Source: Chitinilyticum aquatile DSM 21506
Lineage (GTDB): Bacteria > Pseudomonadota > Gammaproteobacteria > Burkholderiales > Chitinibacteraceae
Length of the DNA: 64,000 nucleotides
Direction of reading: 5' to 3'
Assembly: GCF_000430805.1 (NCBI RefSeq)
Contig: NZ_AUMS01000004.1
Coordinates: 124,001 to 188,000, forward strand
In this document: in pieces, positions 34,825-43,844 of the stretch
Position numbering within the stretch: the first letter of the stretch is position 1
Layout of the letters: every line of letters begins with the position of its first letter
Notes under the pieces: generated by a model
Database searches by the model: none
Seen by the model: the letters and a program-made list of their open reading frames with translations, nothing else
Told to the model about the DNA's origin: nothing
Translations under genes and position numbers: made by a program

Positions 34825-36189
34825 ATGCATAAATTCCAGTTGCTGTGCGATTCCTTCATCCGGGCCATCAGGCAGGGTGATTACCAGCAGGGCGACCGCC
34901 TGCCTTCGCTGCGCGCGGTATGCCAGGCGCACGGCGTGAGCATGAATACCGCCAAGAAGGCATTTCACGAACTGGAACGGCAGGCGTATATCGAAGCCCT
35001 GCCGCGCAGCGGTTTCCGGGTACTGGCGGGCGCGGCGCCACACCCGCTGCCGGATGCCGCCCTGCCGCTGGAGGCCCTGCTGCTCGACAGCCGCCTGCCC
35101 GCCCCGCTGGGCTCGCCCTTCGTCAATCCGGCGCTGATCGACATGCGCGTGCTCAACCGCGAACTGAGCCGTGCCATGCACGGGTATAGCTCTGCAGCCA
35201 TTCACTCACCAGTATTTGGGCTCGATACCCTGCGCAGACAAATCAGCCGGCATTACCATGCCGAAGGGGTGCACCTGCACTGGGAATCGCTGCTGATCAC
35301 CTGTGGCGGCATGGAAGCGCTGGCACTCGCCATCCAGGCCGTGCTGCAGGATGGCCGCCCGCCCTGCGTAGCCGTAATGCTGCCGGCCTTTCCCGGTGCG
35401 CTGAACCTGCTGCGCCAGCTCGGCGTTGCCATCGTCGCGCTTCCCGAATCGCCGGCAGAACAGGAAACGCTGCTGGCCAGCCGCCCGCTGGCGGCCTTGC
35501 TGGTGATGCCGAATTTCCAGCATCCCACCGGCCAGAGCCTGAGCGACGCCGGCAAGCAAGCGCTGCTCGATCTGGCTCACCGTTTCGACGTACCGGTCAT
35601 CGAGGACGACACCTACCGCCAGTTGCACTTCGCCGGGCAGGCGCCCTTGCCGCTCAAGGCCCATGACCGCTGCGGGCTGGTGCTGCACTGCGGCTCGTTC
35701 AGCAAGACACTCGCCCCCGGCTACCGCGTCGGCTGGCTGGAACCGGGCCGCTATCTTGATCGCGTGCGGGCGCTGAAGCTGTGCTCGACGCTCAGCTCGC
35801 CGCTGCCCAGCCAGCTCGCGCTGGCCGAGCTGCTGGCCGGCCCTGCCGTACCGCGCCTGCTGCAGAAACTGCGCCGCGAACTGCAGCAGCGCACCCAGCT
35901 GCTGCGCCAGGCCGCGCTGGCGCACTTTCCGGCCGGCACGCAGGTCAGCGAGCCTGCCGGCGGCTATCTGCTGTGGGTTACGCTGCCCCGGGCCTCCGAT
36001 CTGGCTGCACTCTTGCCCGGCGTCCATGCCGCCGGCCTGCATTTCGCCCCCGGCAGTCTGTGCCTGCCGGAAACAGCGGCCAGTGCCTGCAACACGCTGC
36101 GCCTGAATGCCAGCTTCTATACCGCGGCAGCCGAGCCGCGCCTGCAGCAGCTGGGCAGGCTGCTCGGCAACACCGCCGGCGATCTCTGA
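34825..36189 (+). CDS. MocR/GntR-type regulator with aminotransferase domain
   Basis: 454 residues. The N-terminal winged helix (~1-70; IRQGDYQQGDRLPSLRAVCQ, GVSMNTAKKAFHELERQAYI) is fused to a fold type I aminotransferase-like domain. The PLP lysine is in HCGSFSKTLAPGYRVGWLE, and PNFQHPTGQSLS and VIEDDTYRQLHF are present. These proteins sense amino acids or vitamins and rarely catalyse. Residues ~120-135 (GYSSAAIHSPVFGLDT) are encoded by a 49-bp palindrome copy with atypical codons (TCA CCA GTA). The start ATG 34825 is preferred because the HTH begins immediately after it. Confidence 0.9.
   Translation: MHKFQLLCDSFIRAIRQGDYQQGDRLPSLRAVCQAHGVSMNTAKKAFHELERQAYIEALPRSGFRVLAGAAPHPLPDAALPLEALLLDSRLPAPLGSPFVNPALIDMRVLNRELSRAMHGYSSAAIHSPVFGLDTLRRQISRHYHAEGVHLHWESLLITCGGMEALALAIQAVLQDGRPPCVAVMLPAFPGALNLLRQLGVAIVALPESPAEQETLLASRPLAALLVMPNFQHPTGQSLSDAGKQALLDLAHRFDVPVIEDDTYRQLHFAGQAPLPLKAHDRCGLVLHCGSFSKTLAPGYRVGWLEPGRYLDRVRALKLCSTLSSPLPSQLALAELLAGPAVPRLLQKLRRELQQRTQLLRQAALAHFPAGTQVSEPAGGYLLWVTLPRASDLAALLPGVHAAGLHFAPGSLCLPETAASACNTLRLNASFYTAAAEPRLQQLGRLLGNTAGDL
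35182..35230 (+). repeat. 49-bp palindrome family, copy 11 (inside the MocR gene)
   Basis: Exact ends GGGTAT/ATACCC at 49 bp and AGCCATT at position 15. It is read through in frame as part of the aminotransferase-like protein. The codons in it are more A/T-rich than those around it. Confidence 0.75.
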
Positions 36190-36199
36190 ATACGAGCGT

Positions 36200-36248
36200 A
36201 TCTATTGAGCCATAGCTCTTTCTCCAAAAGAGCTTCAGCCTTATACCC
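36200..36248 (+). repeat. 49-bp palindrome family, copy 12
   Basis: The right end ATACCC is exact and the left end degenerate. The inner stem AGCTCTTT/AAAAGAGCT is near perfect. It starts ten bp after the MocR gene stop. Confidence 0.7.
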
Positions 36249-36373
36249 AATGCAGTCAGACCGGGCAGCAAGCTGCCGGCCAGCGCGATGCCAGCCATCC
36301 GGCCTGCCGATTTGACGGGCACGCCGCGCGCGCGTAGCCTTCCGCCCCTTCCCGCTTTTCCCCCTCCCCGCCC

Positions 36374-37639
36374 ATGACCCGCTCCCTTCTGCCAGCCTGC
36401 GGCATCGATTTCGGCACTTCCAATTCCACCGCCGCCATCCACGATGGCGAGCGCGCGCGCCTGCTGCCGCTGGAAGACGGCAAGGCCACGCTGCCTTCGG
36501 CGATCTTCTTCAATCTGGACGAAGACAGCCACAGCTTCGGTCGCGCGGCACTGGGCGAGTACCTCGAAGGCTATGAAGGCCGGTTGATGCGCTCGATGAA
36601 AAGCCTGCTGGGCAGTTCGCTGATGGATTCGGGCACCGAAGTGGCCGGGCGTTACCTGAGCTTTCGCGAACTGCTTGGCCGTTTCATCGGCGAAGTGAAA
36701 TCCCGCGCCGAGCAGCAGGCGCAGCAATCATTCAGCCAGGTGGTGCTGGGCCGCCCGGTGCGCTTTGTCGATGACGACGACGCGGCCGACGCGCAGGCCG
36801 AGCGTACGCTGGGCGAAATCGCCGTCACCTGCGGCTTTCGCGACATCAGCTTCCAGTTCGAACCGCTGGCCGCCGCGCACGATTACGAGCAGGACATCGC
36901 CCGCGAGGAATTGGTGCTGGTCATCGACATCGGTGGCGGTACGTCGGATTTCTCGCTGGTGCGCCTCTCGCCCGAACGACGCGGCAAGGCGGATCGCAGC
37001 AGCGATCTGCTCGCGCACGGCGGCGTGCACATCGGCGGCACCGACTTCGACCGCCAGCTCTCGCTCGCGGCGGTCATGCCGGAAATGGGCCTGGGCGCAC
37101 AGCTGAAGGATGGCAAGCCGTTTCCCAGCAGCGTATTTTTCCAGCTCGCCACCTGGCACACCATCCACCTGGCCTACACGCGCAAGAGCTGGAGCGATCT
37201 GCAGGGCATGGCACGCGACATTGCCGACGTGCGCCGTTACGACCGCCTTGCCCGCGTGGTGCAGCAGCAGCGCGCGCATGAAATCGCCATCGCTGTCGAA
37301 GGTGCCAAGATCGCACTCTCGGAACATGCCAGCACGCACGTCGAACTCGATGCGCTGGAAGACAATTTCACGCTGGAAATCGCCCGCGACACGCTCGACA
37401 TTGCCGTTGCCGCCGAAATCGAGCGCGTGTGCGCGGCGGCGCACGCCACGCTGAAACTGGGCGGCGTGCAGCCGGACCGCATCGATACGCTGTTCTTCAC
37501 CGGCGGCGCCTCGGCGATGCCGGCACTGCGCCGCGCGCTGGCCGCCGCCTTTCCCCTGGCCCGTACCGTGGAAGGTGACGCCTACGGCAGTGTGGGCAGC
37601 GGCCTTGCCGTGACCGCCCGCCAGCGCTATGGCAACTGA
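36374..37639 (+). CDS. Hsp70-family protein, YegD-like
   Basis: 421 residues, actin-like ATPase fold only. Phosphate-1 loop CGIDFGTSNSTAAIHD, phosphate-2 loop LVIDIGGGTSDFSLV, adenosine motif FFTGGASAMPALRRA. The C-terminal substrate-binding domain and lid of DnaK are absent; YegD of E. coli has the same architecture. Clients and partners are unknown. It converges with the CigR-like gene (14 bp apart). Confidence 0.9.
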   Translation: MTRSLLPACGIDFGTSNSTAAIHDGERARLLPLEDGKATLPSAIFFNLDEDSHSFGRAALGEYLEGYEGRLMRSMKSLLGSSLMDSGTEVAGRYLSFRELLGRFIGEVKSRAEQQAQQSFSQVVLGRPVRFVDDDDAADAQAERTLGEIAVTCGFRDISFQFEPLAAAHDYEQDIAREELVLVIDIGGGTSDFSLVRLSPERRGKADRSSDLLAHGGVHIGGTDFDRQLSLAAVMPEMGLGAQLKDGKPFPSSVFFQLATWHTIHLAYTRKSWSDLQGMARDIADVRRYDRLARVVQQQRAHEIAIAVEGAKIALSEHASTHVELDALEDNFTLEIARDTLDIAVAAEIERVCAAAHATLKLGGVQPDRIDTLFFTGGASAMPALRRALAAAFPLARTVEGDAYGSVGSGLAVTARQRYGN

Positions 37640-37653
37640 GGCAGCAGCAAAAC

Positions 37654-38103
37654 CTAGCGGAACACTTCGTTCAGCAGATCAACCACCAGCCCGGTACTGA
37701 TTGCGACCAGCACCAGATCATTGCCGGCAATGATCCATTCATGGCCGGGACGCACGGGCAGATGCTGCAGGCAGGCGGAAGGCACCTGTTTTTTCGCGAT
37801 TCCGGGTGGCAGCGGTTTGCCACGCGCCAGATTCTTGCGGATTCCCGGCGGCAGGCTGGCATACCCCGTGCAGCGGTAATCGGTGGCGATCTGGCGGGCC
37901 TGCGTAGCGGAAATGCCGAGACTGACAATCTCGGCATCACCACCCGATTTGTTGCCCTGCTTGTTCCCCTGCTGATTGCTGTGCTTGGTTTCCTTGTCCG
38001 GCTTGCCCTTGCCCTCAGGCGGAGCGGATTGCGCCGGTGTGGCGACCAGCACGCAGCCCAGCAACGCGCAGGCAATGTGCAGGTGATGCTTGAGAAGCGG
38101 CAT
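37654..38103 (-). CDS. CigR/RcnB-like exported protein
   Basis: 149 residues with a signal peptide (LLGCVLVATPAQSA). A low-complexity Lys/Gln/Asn/Gly linker (KHSNQQGNKQGNKSGG) leads to a compact domain. This contains SLPPGIRKNLARGKPLPPGI and ends WIIAGNDLVLVAISTGLVVD, the pattern of the CigR (anti-virulence regulator) and RcnB-type family. Function in this organism is unknown. Confidence 0.75.
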   Translation of the reverse strand: MPLLKHHLHIACALLGCVLVATPAQSAPPEGKGKPDKETKHSNQQGNKQGNKSGGDAEIVSLGISATQARQIATDYRCTGYASLPPGIRKNLARGKPLPPGIAKKQVPSACLQHLPVRPGHEWIIAGNDLVLVAISTGLVVDLLNEVFR

Positions 38104-38231
38104 GTTGAGGTCTCCCGAGTGCTTGCACTACACCATCGTATGCAACACCGCCCGTTTCTGCAGCAGAACCGGACGAATGCAGGCCTGCCGAATGGCGTAA
38201 ACTGAACCATCCTTCCTCTTGCCACAGACAG

Positions 38232-39068
38232 ATGACCATGCCCGGACTGCAGCGCCACACGACCAGAACCATCACCCGTATCGCCACAGGGCTATTGATT
38301 TTGCTGGGCTGCAGCAGCATACCCGCCAGGGCCGAAATCGATTTCGGCTCGCTGAACATGCTGGAGCAGACCGGCGAGCACTCTCCCGTCCCGCAGGGAC
38401 TGGTGGTCGGCGCGGTCGGGCTGACCTACACGCCGCGCTATGAGGCCCAGGAGCAGAAAGTGCTGCCGATTCCGGGTTTCGTGTATTTCGGCGAACGCTT
38501 CATGTATCTCGGCGATCGCGCGCGCTATTACTTCTACAAGGATGGCCCGCTCGCGACCTATGCCTACGGGCGCGTACGCTTCGGCAATCTGGACCCGGCC
38601 GATGCGGCAGCGTTCTACGGCATGAACAAGCGCAAGGGCGAATTCGAAGCGGGGATCGGTGCCAATCTGGTCACCCCGTATGCCCTGCTCACCGCGCGGG
38701 CTTCCGCCGACGTCACCGGCACCAGCAAGGGCGGCGAAGCCCTGCTGTGGGCGGATTTCCCCGTCCAGCGCGGCACGCTGCTGGTGATGCCGGGCGCCGG
38801 CCTGATGTGGCGCGACAGCAAGCTCGCGAACTACTATTTCGGCGGCATCTCCGCCAGCGAGGCGACAGCGGGCCGGCCCGCCTACGACGTCGGCAACAGC
38901 CTCTCGTTTGGCGCCTCGCTGCTGACCTCCTGGCGCATCAACCGGGACTGGCTGACCATGGCCGGCGTGTTCTACGAGCACTATTCCTCCGGCATCCGCA
39001 ACAGCCCGATCGTGCTGCACAATGGCGAGGTCACCGTGCTGGTCGGCGCGGGCTATGTCTGGCAGTAA
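38232..39068 (+). CDS. MipA/OmpV-family outer-membrane protein
   Basis: 278 residues. The signal peptide includes ATGLLILLGCSSIPARA. The mature sequence is an alternating beta-barrel (VVGAVGLTYTPRYEAQEQKV, YFGERFMYLGDRARYYFY, AGVFYEHYSSGIRNSP) ending in aromatic-X (VWQ), as in MipA/OmpV proteins. They are OM scaffolds or porins. The hydrophobic core of the signal peptide (residues ~15-31) is encoded by a copy of the 49-bp palindrome. ATG 38238 is an alternative start. Confidence 0.85.
   Translation: MTMPGLQRHTTRTITRIATGLLILLGCSSIPARAEIDFGSLNMLEQTGEHSPVPQGLVVGAVGLTYTPRYEAQEQKVLPIPGFVYFGERFMYLGDRARYYFYKDGPLATYAYGRVRFGNLDPADAAAFYGMNKRKGEFEAGIGANLVTPYALLTARASADVTGTSKGGEALLWADFPVQRGTLLVMPGAGLMWRDSKLANYYFGGISASEATAGRPAYDVGNSLSFGASLLTSWRINRDWLTMAGVFYEHYSSGIRNSPIVLHNGEVTVLVGAGYVWQ
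38276..38324 (+). repeat. 49-bp palindrome family, copy 13 (inside the MipA/OmpV gene)
   Basis: CCGTAT left end, ATACCC right end, GGGCT at positions 31-35 as in other copies. It codes for the signal-peptide core in frame. The lower left-end match makes this copy less certain than most. Confidence 0.6.
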
Positions 39069-39256
39069 GCGCCGCCAGGCCTCACTCGGACGCTTACCAA
39101 ACCAGAACAACTGCTGGCTGATGCCGCAAGGCTATAACAGATAACGCTTGTATTGGCCTGATTCCTTTCTATCCTGAATATTCGACTGGCCGGTGCTTTT
39201 CAGGCAGCCGACATGCAAGACCCTAGCGGTCTCAAGACAGATAATCAGGAGGAGTC
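39069..39256. other. Leader of the chemotaxis cluster
   Basis: About 190 bp. It contains TGTATTGGCCTGATTCC near 39150, similar to the left part of several 49-bp copies, but the right half is lost. AGGAGG lies right before ATG 39257. No flagellar sigma factor promoter could be recognised. Confidence 0.35.
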
Positions 39257-40372
39257 ATGCGGCCAATTCCTGCCACGATTCTGCACATCGTCGCGCTGCT
39301 GTGCGGTACCCTGGGCCTGCTGCTGCTGGCCAGCGGCATCTGGGCCTGGCTGCTGGCAGCAGCCTGCCTCATCGCTGGCATAGCAGCACTGCTGCTGGAT
39401 CGCCGCCCCGCAGAAACCGGGCCGCGGCACCCGGCACACAGCACCGACATCTCGCCAGCAACACCACCGGCCGGGCAGGCCGATGCACTGCTGAGCGCCA
39501 TTCTGCCCTTGTGGGATCACAATGTATCGCTGGCCCGCCAGCAGACCGAGCAGGCCGCCGATGATCTGGTCAGCCGCTTCAGCGCCATCATGGTCCGCCT
39601 CAAACAGGCATTGAACGGTGACCAGCCGGGCTCGGGCCAGGTATTGCAGGTCATCAGCAGCAGCGACCGCCAACTGCAGGACATCCTTGCCGCACTCGAA
39701 CAGGCGGCTCAGGAACGCCAGCGCTTCCAGCAGGAAATCACCAGCCTGGCATCGTTTACCGAAGAGCTGAAACGCATGGCCAGCGATGTGGCACACATTG
39801 CCGGACAGACCAATCTGCTGGCACTCAATGCGGCCATCGAAGCCGCGCGTGCCGGTGAAGCCGGGCGCGGCTTTGCCGTCGTTGCCGACGAGGTTCGCAA
39901 GCTGTCCACAATGTCGGGTGAAACGGGCAAACACATCCGCGAAAAGGTTGAAACGGTTAATACCTCGATGCAGGCCATGCTGGACCTGAGCCAGGATTTT
40001 GCCAGCCGCGACCAGCGCCTGATCAGCGACAGCGGCGACACCATCCGCAGCGTCATCGGCGCATTCGAGCAAGCCTCGGCTCTGCTTGCTCAGGATCTGG
40101 AAGAGTTGCGGGGCGCCAGCCAGGCCATCGAATCCGACATCAGCGAAGTGATGGTCAACCTGCAGTTCCAGGACCGTGTCAGCCAGATCCTCTCGCACAT
40201 CAGCGCCGACATGCAGAAGCTAGGCAGCGTTGCCGAGCGCCGCCAGCTCGCAGAGCAGGATCCGCAGCAATGGTCGGCAGAACTCAGCCGCAGCTACACC
40301 ACGCTGGAACAGCACATCGCCGACCGCCACAAGAGCGCGCTGCCCGCCGAATCCACCATCACCTTCTTCTGA
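39257..40372 (+). CDS. Methyl-accepting-type signalling protein without sensor domain
   Basis: 371 residues. Two hydrophobic helices at ~8-27 and ~28-47 form a short hairpin anchor, with no periplasmic domain and no HAMP. The cytoplasmic part includes the receptor tip ([40 protein letters not shown]) and [16 protein letters not shown]. It likely senses an intracellular or membrane state and acts on CheA encoded four genes downstream. It is the first gene of the che operon, with cheY 21 bp after it. Confidence 0.88.
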   Translation: MRPIPATILHIVALLCGTLGLLLLASGIWAWLLAAACLIAGIAALLLDRRPAETGPRHPAHSTDISPATPPAGQADALLSAILPLWDHNVSLARQQTEQAADDLVSRFSAIMVRLKQALNGDQPGSGQVLQVISSSDRQLQDILAALEQAAQERQRFQQEITSLASFTEELKRMASDVAHIAGQTNLLALNAAIEAARAGEAGRGFAVVADEVRKLSTMSGETGKHIREKVETVNTSMQAMLDLSQDFASRDQRLISDSGDTIRSVIGAFEQASALLAQDLEELRGASQAIESDISEVMVNLQFQDRVSQILSHISADMQKLGSVAERRQLAEQDPQQWSAELSRSYTTLEQHIADRHKSALPAESTITFF

Positions 40373-40393
40373 TCTGCCGAAACAGGGGTAATC

Positions 40394-40762
40394 ATGGCAA
40401 AAACAATAATGATTGTTGATGATTCATCGAGCCTGCGCACTGTCGTCGGACTGGCGCTCAAGGGAGCGGGCTATGACGTCGTCGAAGGCTGCGACGGCAG
40501 GGATGCTCTCGCCAAGCTCGACGGGCGCAAGATCCATCTGGTGATTTCCGATGTGAACATGCCGAACATGGATGGCATTACCTTCGTCAAGCAGATGAAG
40601 AACCTGCCCGCCTACAAATTCACCCCCGTCATCATGCTCACCACCGAGGCAAGCGAAGCAAAGAAAACCGAAGGCCGCGATGCCGGCGTAAAGGCCTGGG
40701 TGGTCAAGCCCTTCCAGCCGCAGCAGATGCTGATGGCCGTCCAGAAGCTCGTCCTGCCCTGA
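40394..40762 (+). CDS. cheY: CheY-type single-domain response regulator
   Basis: 122 residues: MIVDD acidic pair (Asp9-Asp10), phospho-acceptor Asp53 in LVISDVNMPNMDG, Thr in MLTTEAS and Lys in WVVKPF. Typical of CheY partners in non-enteric che clusters. It would be phosphorylated by CheA and act at the flagellar switch or another output. No cheZ is visible, so another phosphatase or sink must exist. Confidence 0.93.
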   Translation: MAKTIMIVDDSSSLRTVVGLALKGAGYDVVEGCDGRDALAKLDGRKIHLVISDVNMPNMDGITFVKQMKNLPAYKFTPVIMLTTEASEAKKTEGRDAGVKAWVVKPFQPQQMLMAVQKLVLP

Positions 40763-40782
40763 TCATTCCCGGAGCCGATGCC

Positions 40783-41061
40783 ATGAATGTCCTGCAACTG
40801 GACAATGAACAGACCATCTACCAGGCCGCCGCCACGCACGCCCAGCTCAGCGCCGCGCTGCAAGGTGATGCCGAACTGGTGGTGGATCTGTCAGCCATTG
40901 AAGAATGCGATACGGCCTTCATCCAGCTGCTGCTGTGGCTGCAGCTGTCCTGCCGGGAACGGCATCACGCCCTGCAGCTGCGCGCCCCGTCCGCCAGCCT
41001 GTTGCGCCTGACCAGCCAGCTCGGCCTTGATGATCGCCTGCAGTACACGCCTGCGGAGTAG
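40783..41061 (+). CDS. STAS-domain protein of the che operon
   Basis: 92 residues. The sequence ELVVDLSAIEECDTAFIQLL matches the STAS/anti-anti-sigma fold, but the usual phospho-Ser (DSSG) reads CDTAF, with Thr in its place. Such small STAS proteins often sit between cheY and cheA in beta- and gammaproteobacteria with alternative chemosensory arrays. Four bases separate its stop from the cheA start, so translation is coupled. Confidence 0.82.
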   Translation: MNVLQLDNEQTIYQAAATHAQLSAALQGDAELVVDLSAIEECDTAFIQLLLWLQLSCRERHHALQLRAPSASLLRLTSQLGLDDRLQYTPAE

Positions 41062-41065
41062 CCTC

Positions 41066-43243
41066 ATGAATCTTGACCAGGCCATCCAGGCCTTCTTTGA
41101 CGAAGCCTTCGAGCTGCTGCAGCAGATGGAAGACATCCTGCTGGATGCCGAATCCACGCAATCCGACCCGGAACTGCTGAATGCGCTCTTTCGCACCATC
41201 CATACCATCAAGGGCTCGGCCGGGCTGTTCGCACTGGATGGCATCGTCGGCTTTACCCATCAGGTCGAAAATGCGCTCGACCGCCTGCGCAGTGGCGAAC
41301 TGACGCTCAATGAAAACCTCACCAGCCTGCTGCTGCGTTGCCACGATCATGTCAAAGCCATGCTGCAGGCGCTCGTCAACCAGAGCGATGGGCCGGATGA
41401 AGCGAGCCAGGCGGCATTGCTGGCCGAGCTGGCGGCCCTGACCGCAACAGCCGGCGGCACTCCGGCCAGCGAACCGGAACCGGCCACTGCCACTGCAGAC
41501 ACTGCTGCAACAATGGACTGGCTGCTGTATCTGGGTTTCGGGCCCGATGTGCTGCGCCACGGACTCGACCCGGCCAGCTTTCTCAGCTACCTCGCCACAC
41601 TGGGTGAAGTGAGCCATGTCATCCCGCTCCTGCCCGGCCTGCAGGCGGGTACGGCTTATGATCCGGAGCAGAATTACCTGCAGCTGGCATTGCGTTTCCG
41701 CGGTGAAACCACCCTCGCCACATTGCATGATGTTTTCGAATTTGCCCGCGAAGACAGCCACATTCTCATCGCCCCGCTCGCTGGCGCCGCCGCCACACTG
41801 GCGCGCAACGAAGCCGGGCTGGGCGACACCGAACTGGCGCAAGTCCATGCGCACTGGCTCACGCTGGGGATGCAGACGCCCGATGAGGCCGTTGCTGCCA
41901 GCCCCGACGAACCCGAGCAGGCAGCGGACAGTGGCGCCCAATCCGCTGCACCCCTTGCTGCGTCCGTGGCGGCACCCCCTGCCGGCAGCAGCAACCCGAA
42001 GAAAGCCAAAACGGCCGAGAAAGCCGGCGAAGGGCGCTTCATCCGTGTCGAGGCGGAAAAGCTTGATGCGCTCATCAATCTGATCGGCGAGCTGGTGATT
42101 GCCGGCGCGGCGGGCAATCTGCTGGCGCGCCAGCATGGCGCCATGGCGCTGCAGGAATGGAGCCAGGGCATCAGCACACTGATCGAGCAGATCCGTACCG
42201 GCACGCTGTCGATGCGCATGGTGCAGATCGGCGAAATCTTCAACCGCTTTCCGCGCGTCGTGCGCGACGTCACCAAAGAGCTTGGCAAGGATGTCCAGCT
42301 CGACATCGTCGGCGCCGACACCGAACTCGACAAGTCGATGATCGACAAGCTGGGTGACCCGCTGATGCACCTGATCCGCAACGCCATCGACCACGGCATC
42401 GAAACCGTGGCGGTACGCACCGAGCGCGGCAAGCCGGCGCGGGGTACCGTGCGGCTGAATGCCTACCACGAATCCGGCAGCATTCTCATCGAGGTCAGCG
42501 ACGATGGCGGCGGCCTGCATCGCGACCGCATCCTGGCCAAAGCCATTGATCGCGGCCTGATTACCGCCGATGCCGCGCTGACCGAGCAGGAAATCTTCGC
42601 GCTCATCTTCGAGCCCGGTTTTTCCACCGCCGCACAGGTCACCAGCATTTCCGGGCGCGGTGTCGGCATGGACGTTGTCCGCCGCAGCATCGAGCAGTTG
42701 CGCGGCACGATACAGATCGATTCCACCCCCGATGTCGGCACCGTCTTCCGCATCCGGCTGCCGCTGACGCTGGCCATCATCGACGGCTTCCTCGTCGAAA
42801 TCGGCAAGGCCACCTATGTGATTCCGCTCGAAGCCGTGATCGAATGCATCGAGCTGCCCGAAGCCCTGCGCGATGCCAGCCACGCCGACCACCTCAACCT
42901 GCGCGGCGAATTGCTGCCGCTGTTGCGGCTGGCCAGTTTTCTGGAAGTGCCGGCAGCGGAAAACGCGCGGCAGAACGTCGTGGTCGTGCGCACGGGAGAT
43001 CGCAAGGTCGGGCTGGTGGTCGATGGCCTGCTGGGCGAATTCCAGACGGTCATCAAGCCGCTGGGGTCGATGTTCAGCCACATCAAGGTCATCGGCGGTT
43101 CAACCATTCTCGGCAATGGCCAGATCGCGCTGATTCTGGATGTGAACGAGCTCGTCCAGCATGTCACGCTGCGCGACAGCGCACGCTTCAGCCTAACCCA
43201 CGACTTTGCCATGCTGGGTATAAGCTCACAACCAACAAAATAA
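41066..43243 (+). CDS. cheA: Chemotaxis histidine kinase CheA
   Basis: 725 residues. P1 Hpt with His46 in LFRTIHTIKGSAG; a middle domain ~150-250 (WLLYLGFGPDVLRHGLDPAS) and a Pro/Ala-rich linker; P3 dimerisation from ~320 (FIRVEAEKLDALINLIGELV). P4 kinase: N box HLIRNAIDHGIE, G1 DDGGGL, G2 GRGVGMDVVRRSIEQL. P5 CheW-like domain to the end. The last eight residues (GISSQPTK) and the stop codon lie within a 49-bp palindrome, which suggests that the C-terminus was altered by, or coexists with, that element. Confidence 0.95.
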   Translation: MNLDQAIQAFFDEAFELLQQMEDILLDAESTQSDPELLNALFRTIHTIKGSAGLFALDGIVGFTHQVENALDRLRSGELTLNENLTSLLLRCHDHVKAMLQALVNQSDGPDEASQAALLAELAALTATAGGTPASEPEPATATADTAATMDWLLYLGFGPDVLRHGLDPASFLSYLATLGEVSHVIPLLPGLQAGTAYDPEQNYLQLALRFRGETTLATLHDVFEFAREDSHILIAPLAGAAATLARNEAGLGDTELAQVHAHWLTLGMQTPDEAVAASPDEPEQAADSGAQSAAPLAASVAAPPAGSSNPKKAKTAEKAGEGRFIRVEAEKLDALINLIGELVIAGAAGNLLARQHGAMALQEWSQGISTLIEQIRTGTLSMRMVQIGEIFNRFPRVVRDVTKELGKDVQLDIVGADTELDKSMIDKLGDPLMHLIRNAIDHGIETVAVRTERGKPARGTVRLNAYHESGSILIEVSDDGGGLHRDRILAKAIDRGLITADAALTEQEIFALIFEPGFSTAAQVTSISGRGVGMDVVRRSIEQLRGTIQIDSTPDVGTVFRIRLPLTLAIIDGFLVEIGKATYVIPLEAVIECIELPEALRDASHADHLNLRGELLPLLRLASFLEVPAAENARQNVVVVRTGDRKVGLVVDGLLGEFQTVIKPLGSMFSHIKVIGGSTILGNGQIALILDVNELVQHVTLRDSARFSLTHDFAMLGISSQPTK

Positions 43244-43264
43244 AAGGGCTACAGGCCAATACCC
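43216..43264 (+). repeat. 49-bp palindrome family, copy 14 (cheA end / cheW leader)
   Basis: Exact ends GGGTAT/ATACCC. It spans the last nine codons of cheA (stop included) and the whole 22-bp gap before cheW, ending one base before the cheW ATG. AAAGGG (43244-43249 region) inside it may act as the cheW ribosome-binding site. Confidence 0.85.
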
Positions 43265-43265
43265 A

Positions 43266-43844
43266 ATGGATGCGAGCATAAAACAATCCACCAGCAGGCC
43301 AGTCGTCCCGCGTGAACCGGATCGCCAGTTCCTAACTTTCCGGCTCGCAGGCGAGCTGTTCGGACTCGATATCGCAAACATCCTGGAAATTCTCGAATAC
43401 CAGCACCTGACCGAAGTGCCGCTGATGCCGGCCTTCATACGCGGCGTCATGAACCTGCGCGGAGCCGTCGTTCCCGTCGTCGACCTGTCGGCACGGCTGG
43501 GGCGCGGCGCGCTGCCACTGGGCAAGCGCAGCAGCATCGTGATCGTCGAAGCCGGCACCGGCGATGAAGAAGGCGGGCAGCCCGTCGGCATGCTGGTCGA
43601 TCAGGTCGACGCCGTGCTGGCGCTCCCGGCCAGCGCCATCGAACCTGCCCCGCAATTCGGCCAGCGCCTGCGTACCGACTTCATCGCCGGAATGGCGCAG
43701 ATCGACGGGCTCTTTATCGTGCTGCTCGATATCGGGCATGTGCTATCGATTGAAGAAATGACCCTGCTCGCCACCCTGGACTATTCGCCCCATGAATCTT
43801 GCAATGACAAGCCGGATCCCGGCCGACCAGCGCGTGACGCTTAA
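43266..43844 (+). CDS. cheW: CheW coupling protein (1)
   Basis: 192 residues, the CheW SH3-like fold: QFLTFRLAGELFGLDIANIL, VPLMPAFIRGVMNLRGAVVP, VVDLSARLG. It couples receptors to CheA. Its end overlaps the start of cheR by about 50 bp, giving tight translational coupling. A paralogue is encoded at 48909-49454. Confidence 0.93.
   Translation: MDASIKQSTSRPVVPREPDRQFLTFRLAGELFGLDIANILEILEYQHLTEVPLMPAFIRGVMNLRGAVVPVVDLSARLGRGALPLGKRSSIVIVEAGTGDEEGGQPVGMLVDQVDAVLALPASAIEPAPQFGQRLRTDFIAGMAQIDGLFIVLLDIGHVLSIEEMTLLATLDYSPHESCNDKPDPGRPARDA

Noticed and set aside
39148-39196. Possible extra 49-bp palindrome before the che cluster
   Set aside because: Only the left part (TGTATTGGCC) resembles the family; the right end lacks ATACCC. 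Mentioned in the spacer entry but not counted.
40919-43081. 720-codon open frame on the minus strand opposite cheA
   Set aside because: Mirror frame of a well-supported cheA; no recognisable protein features.
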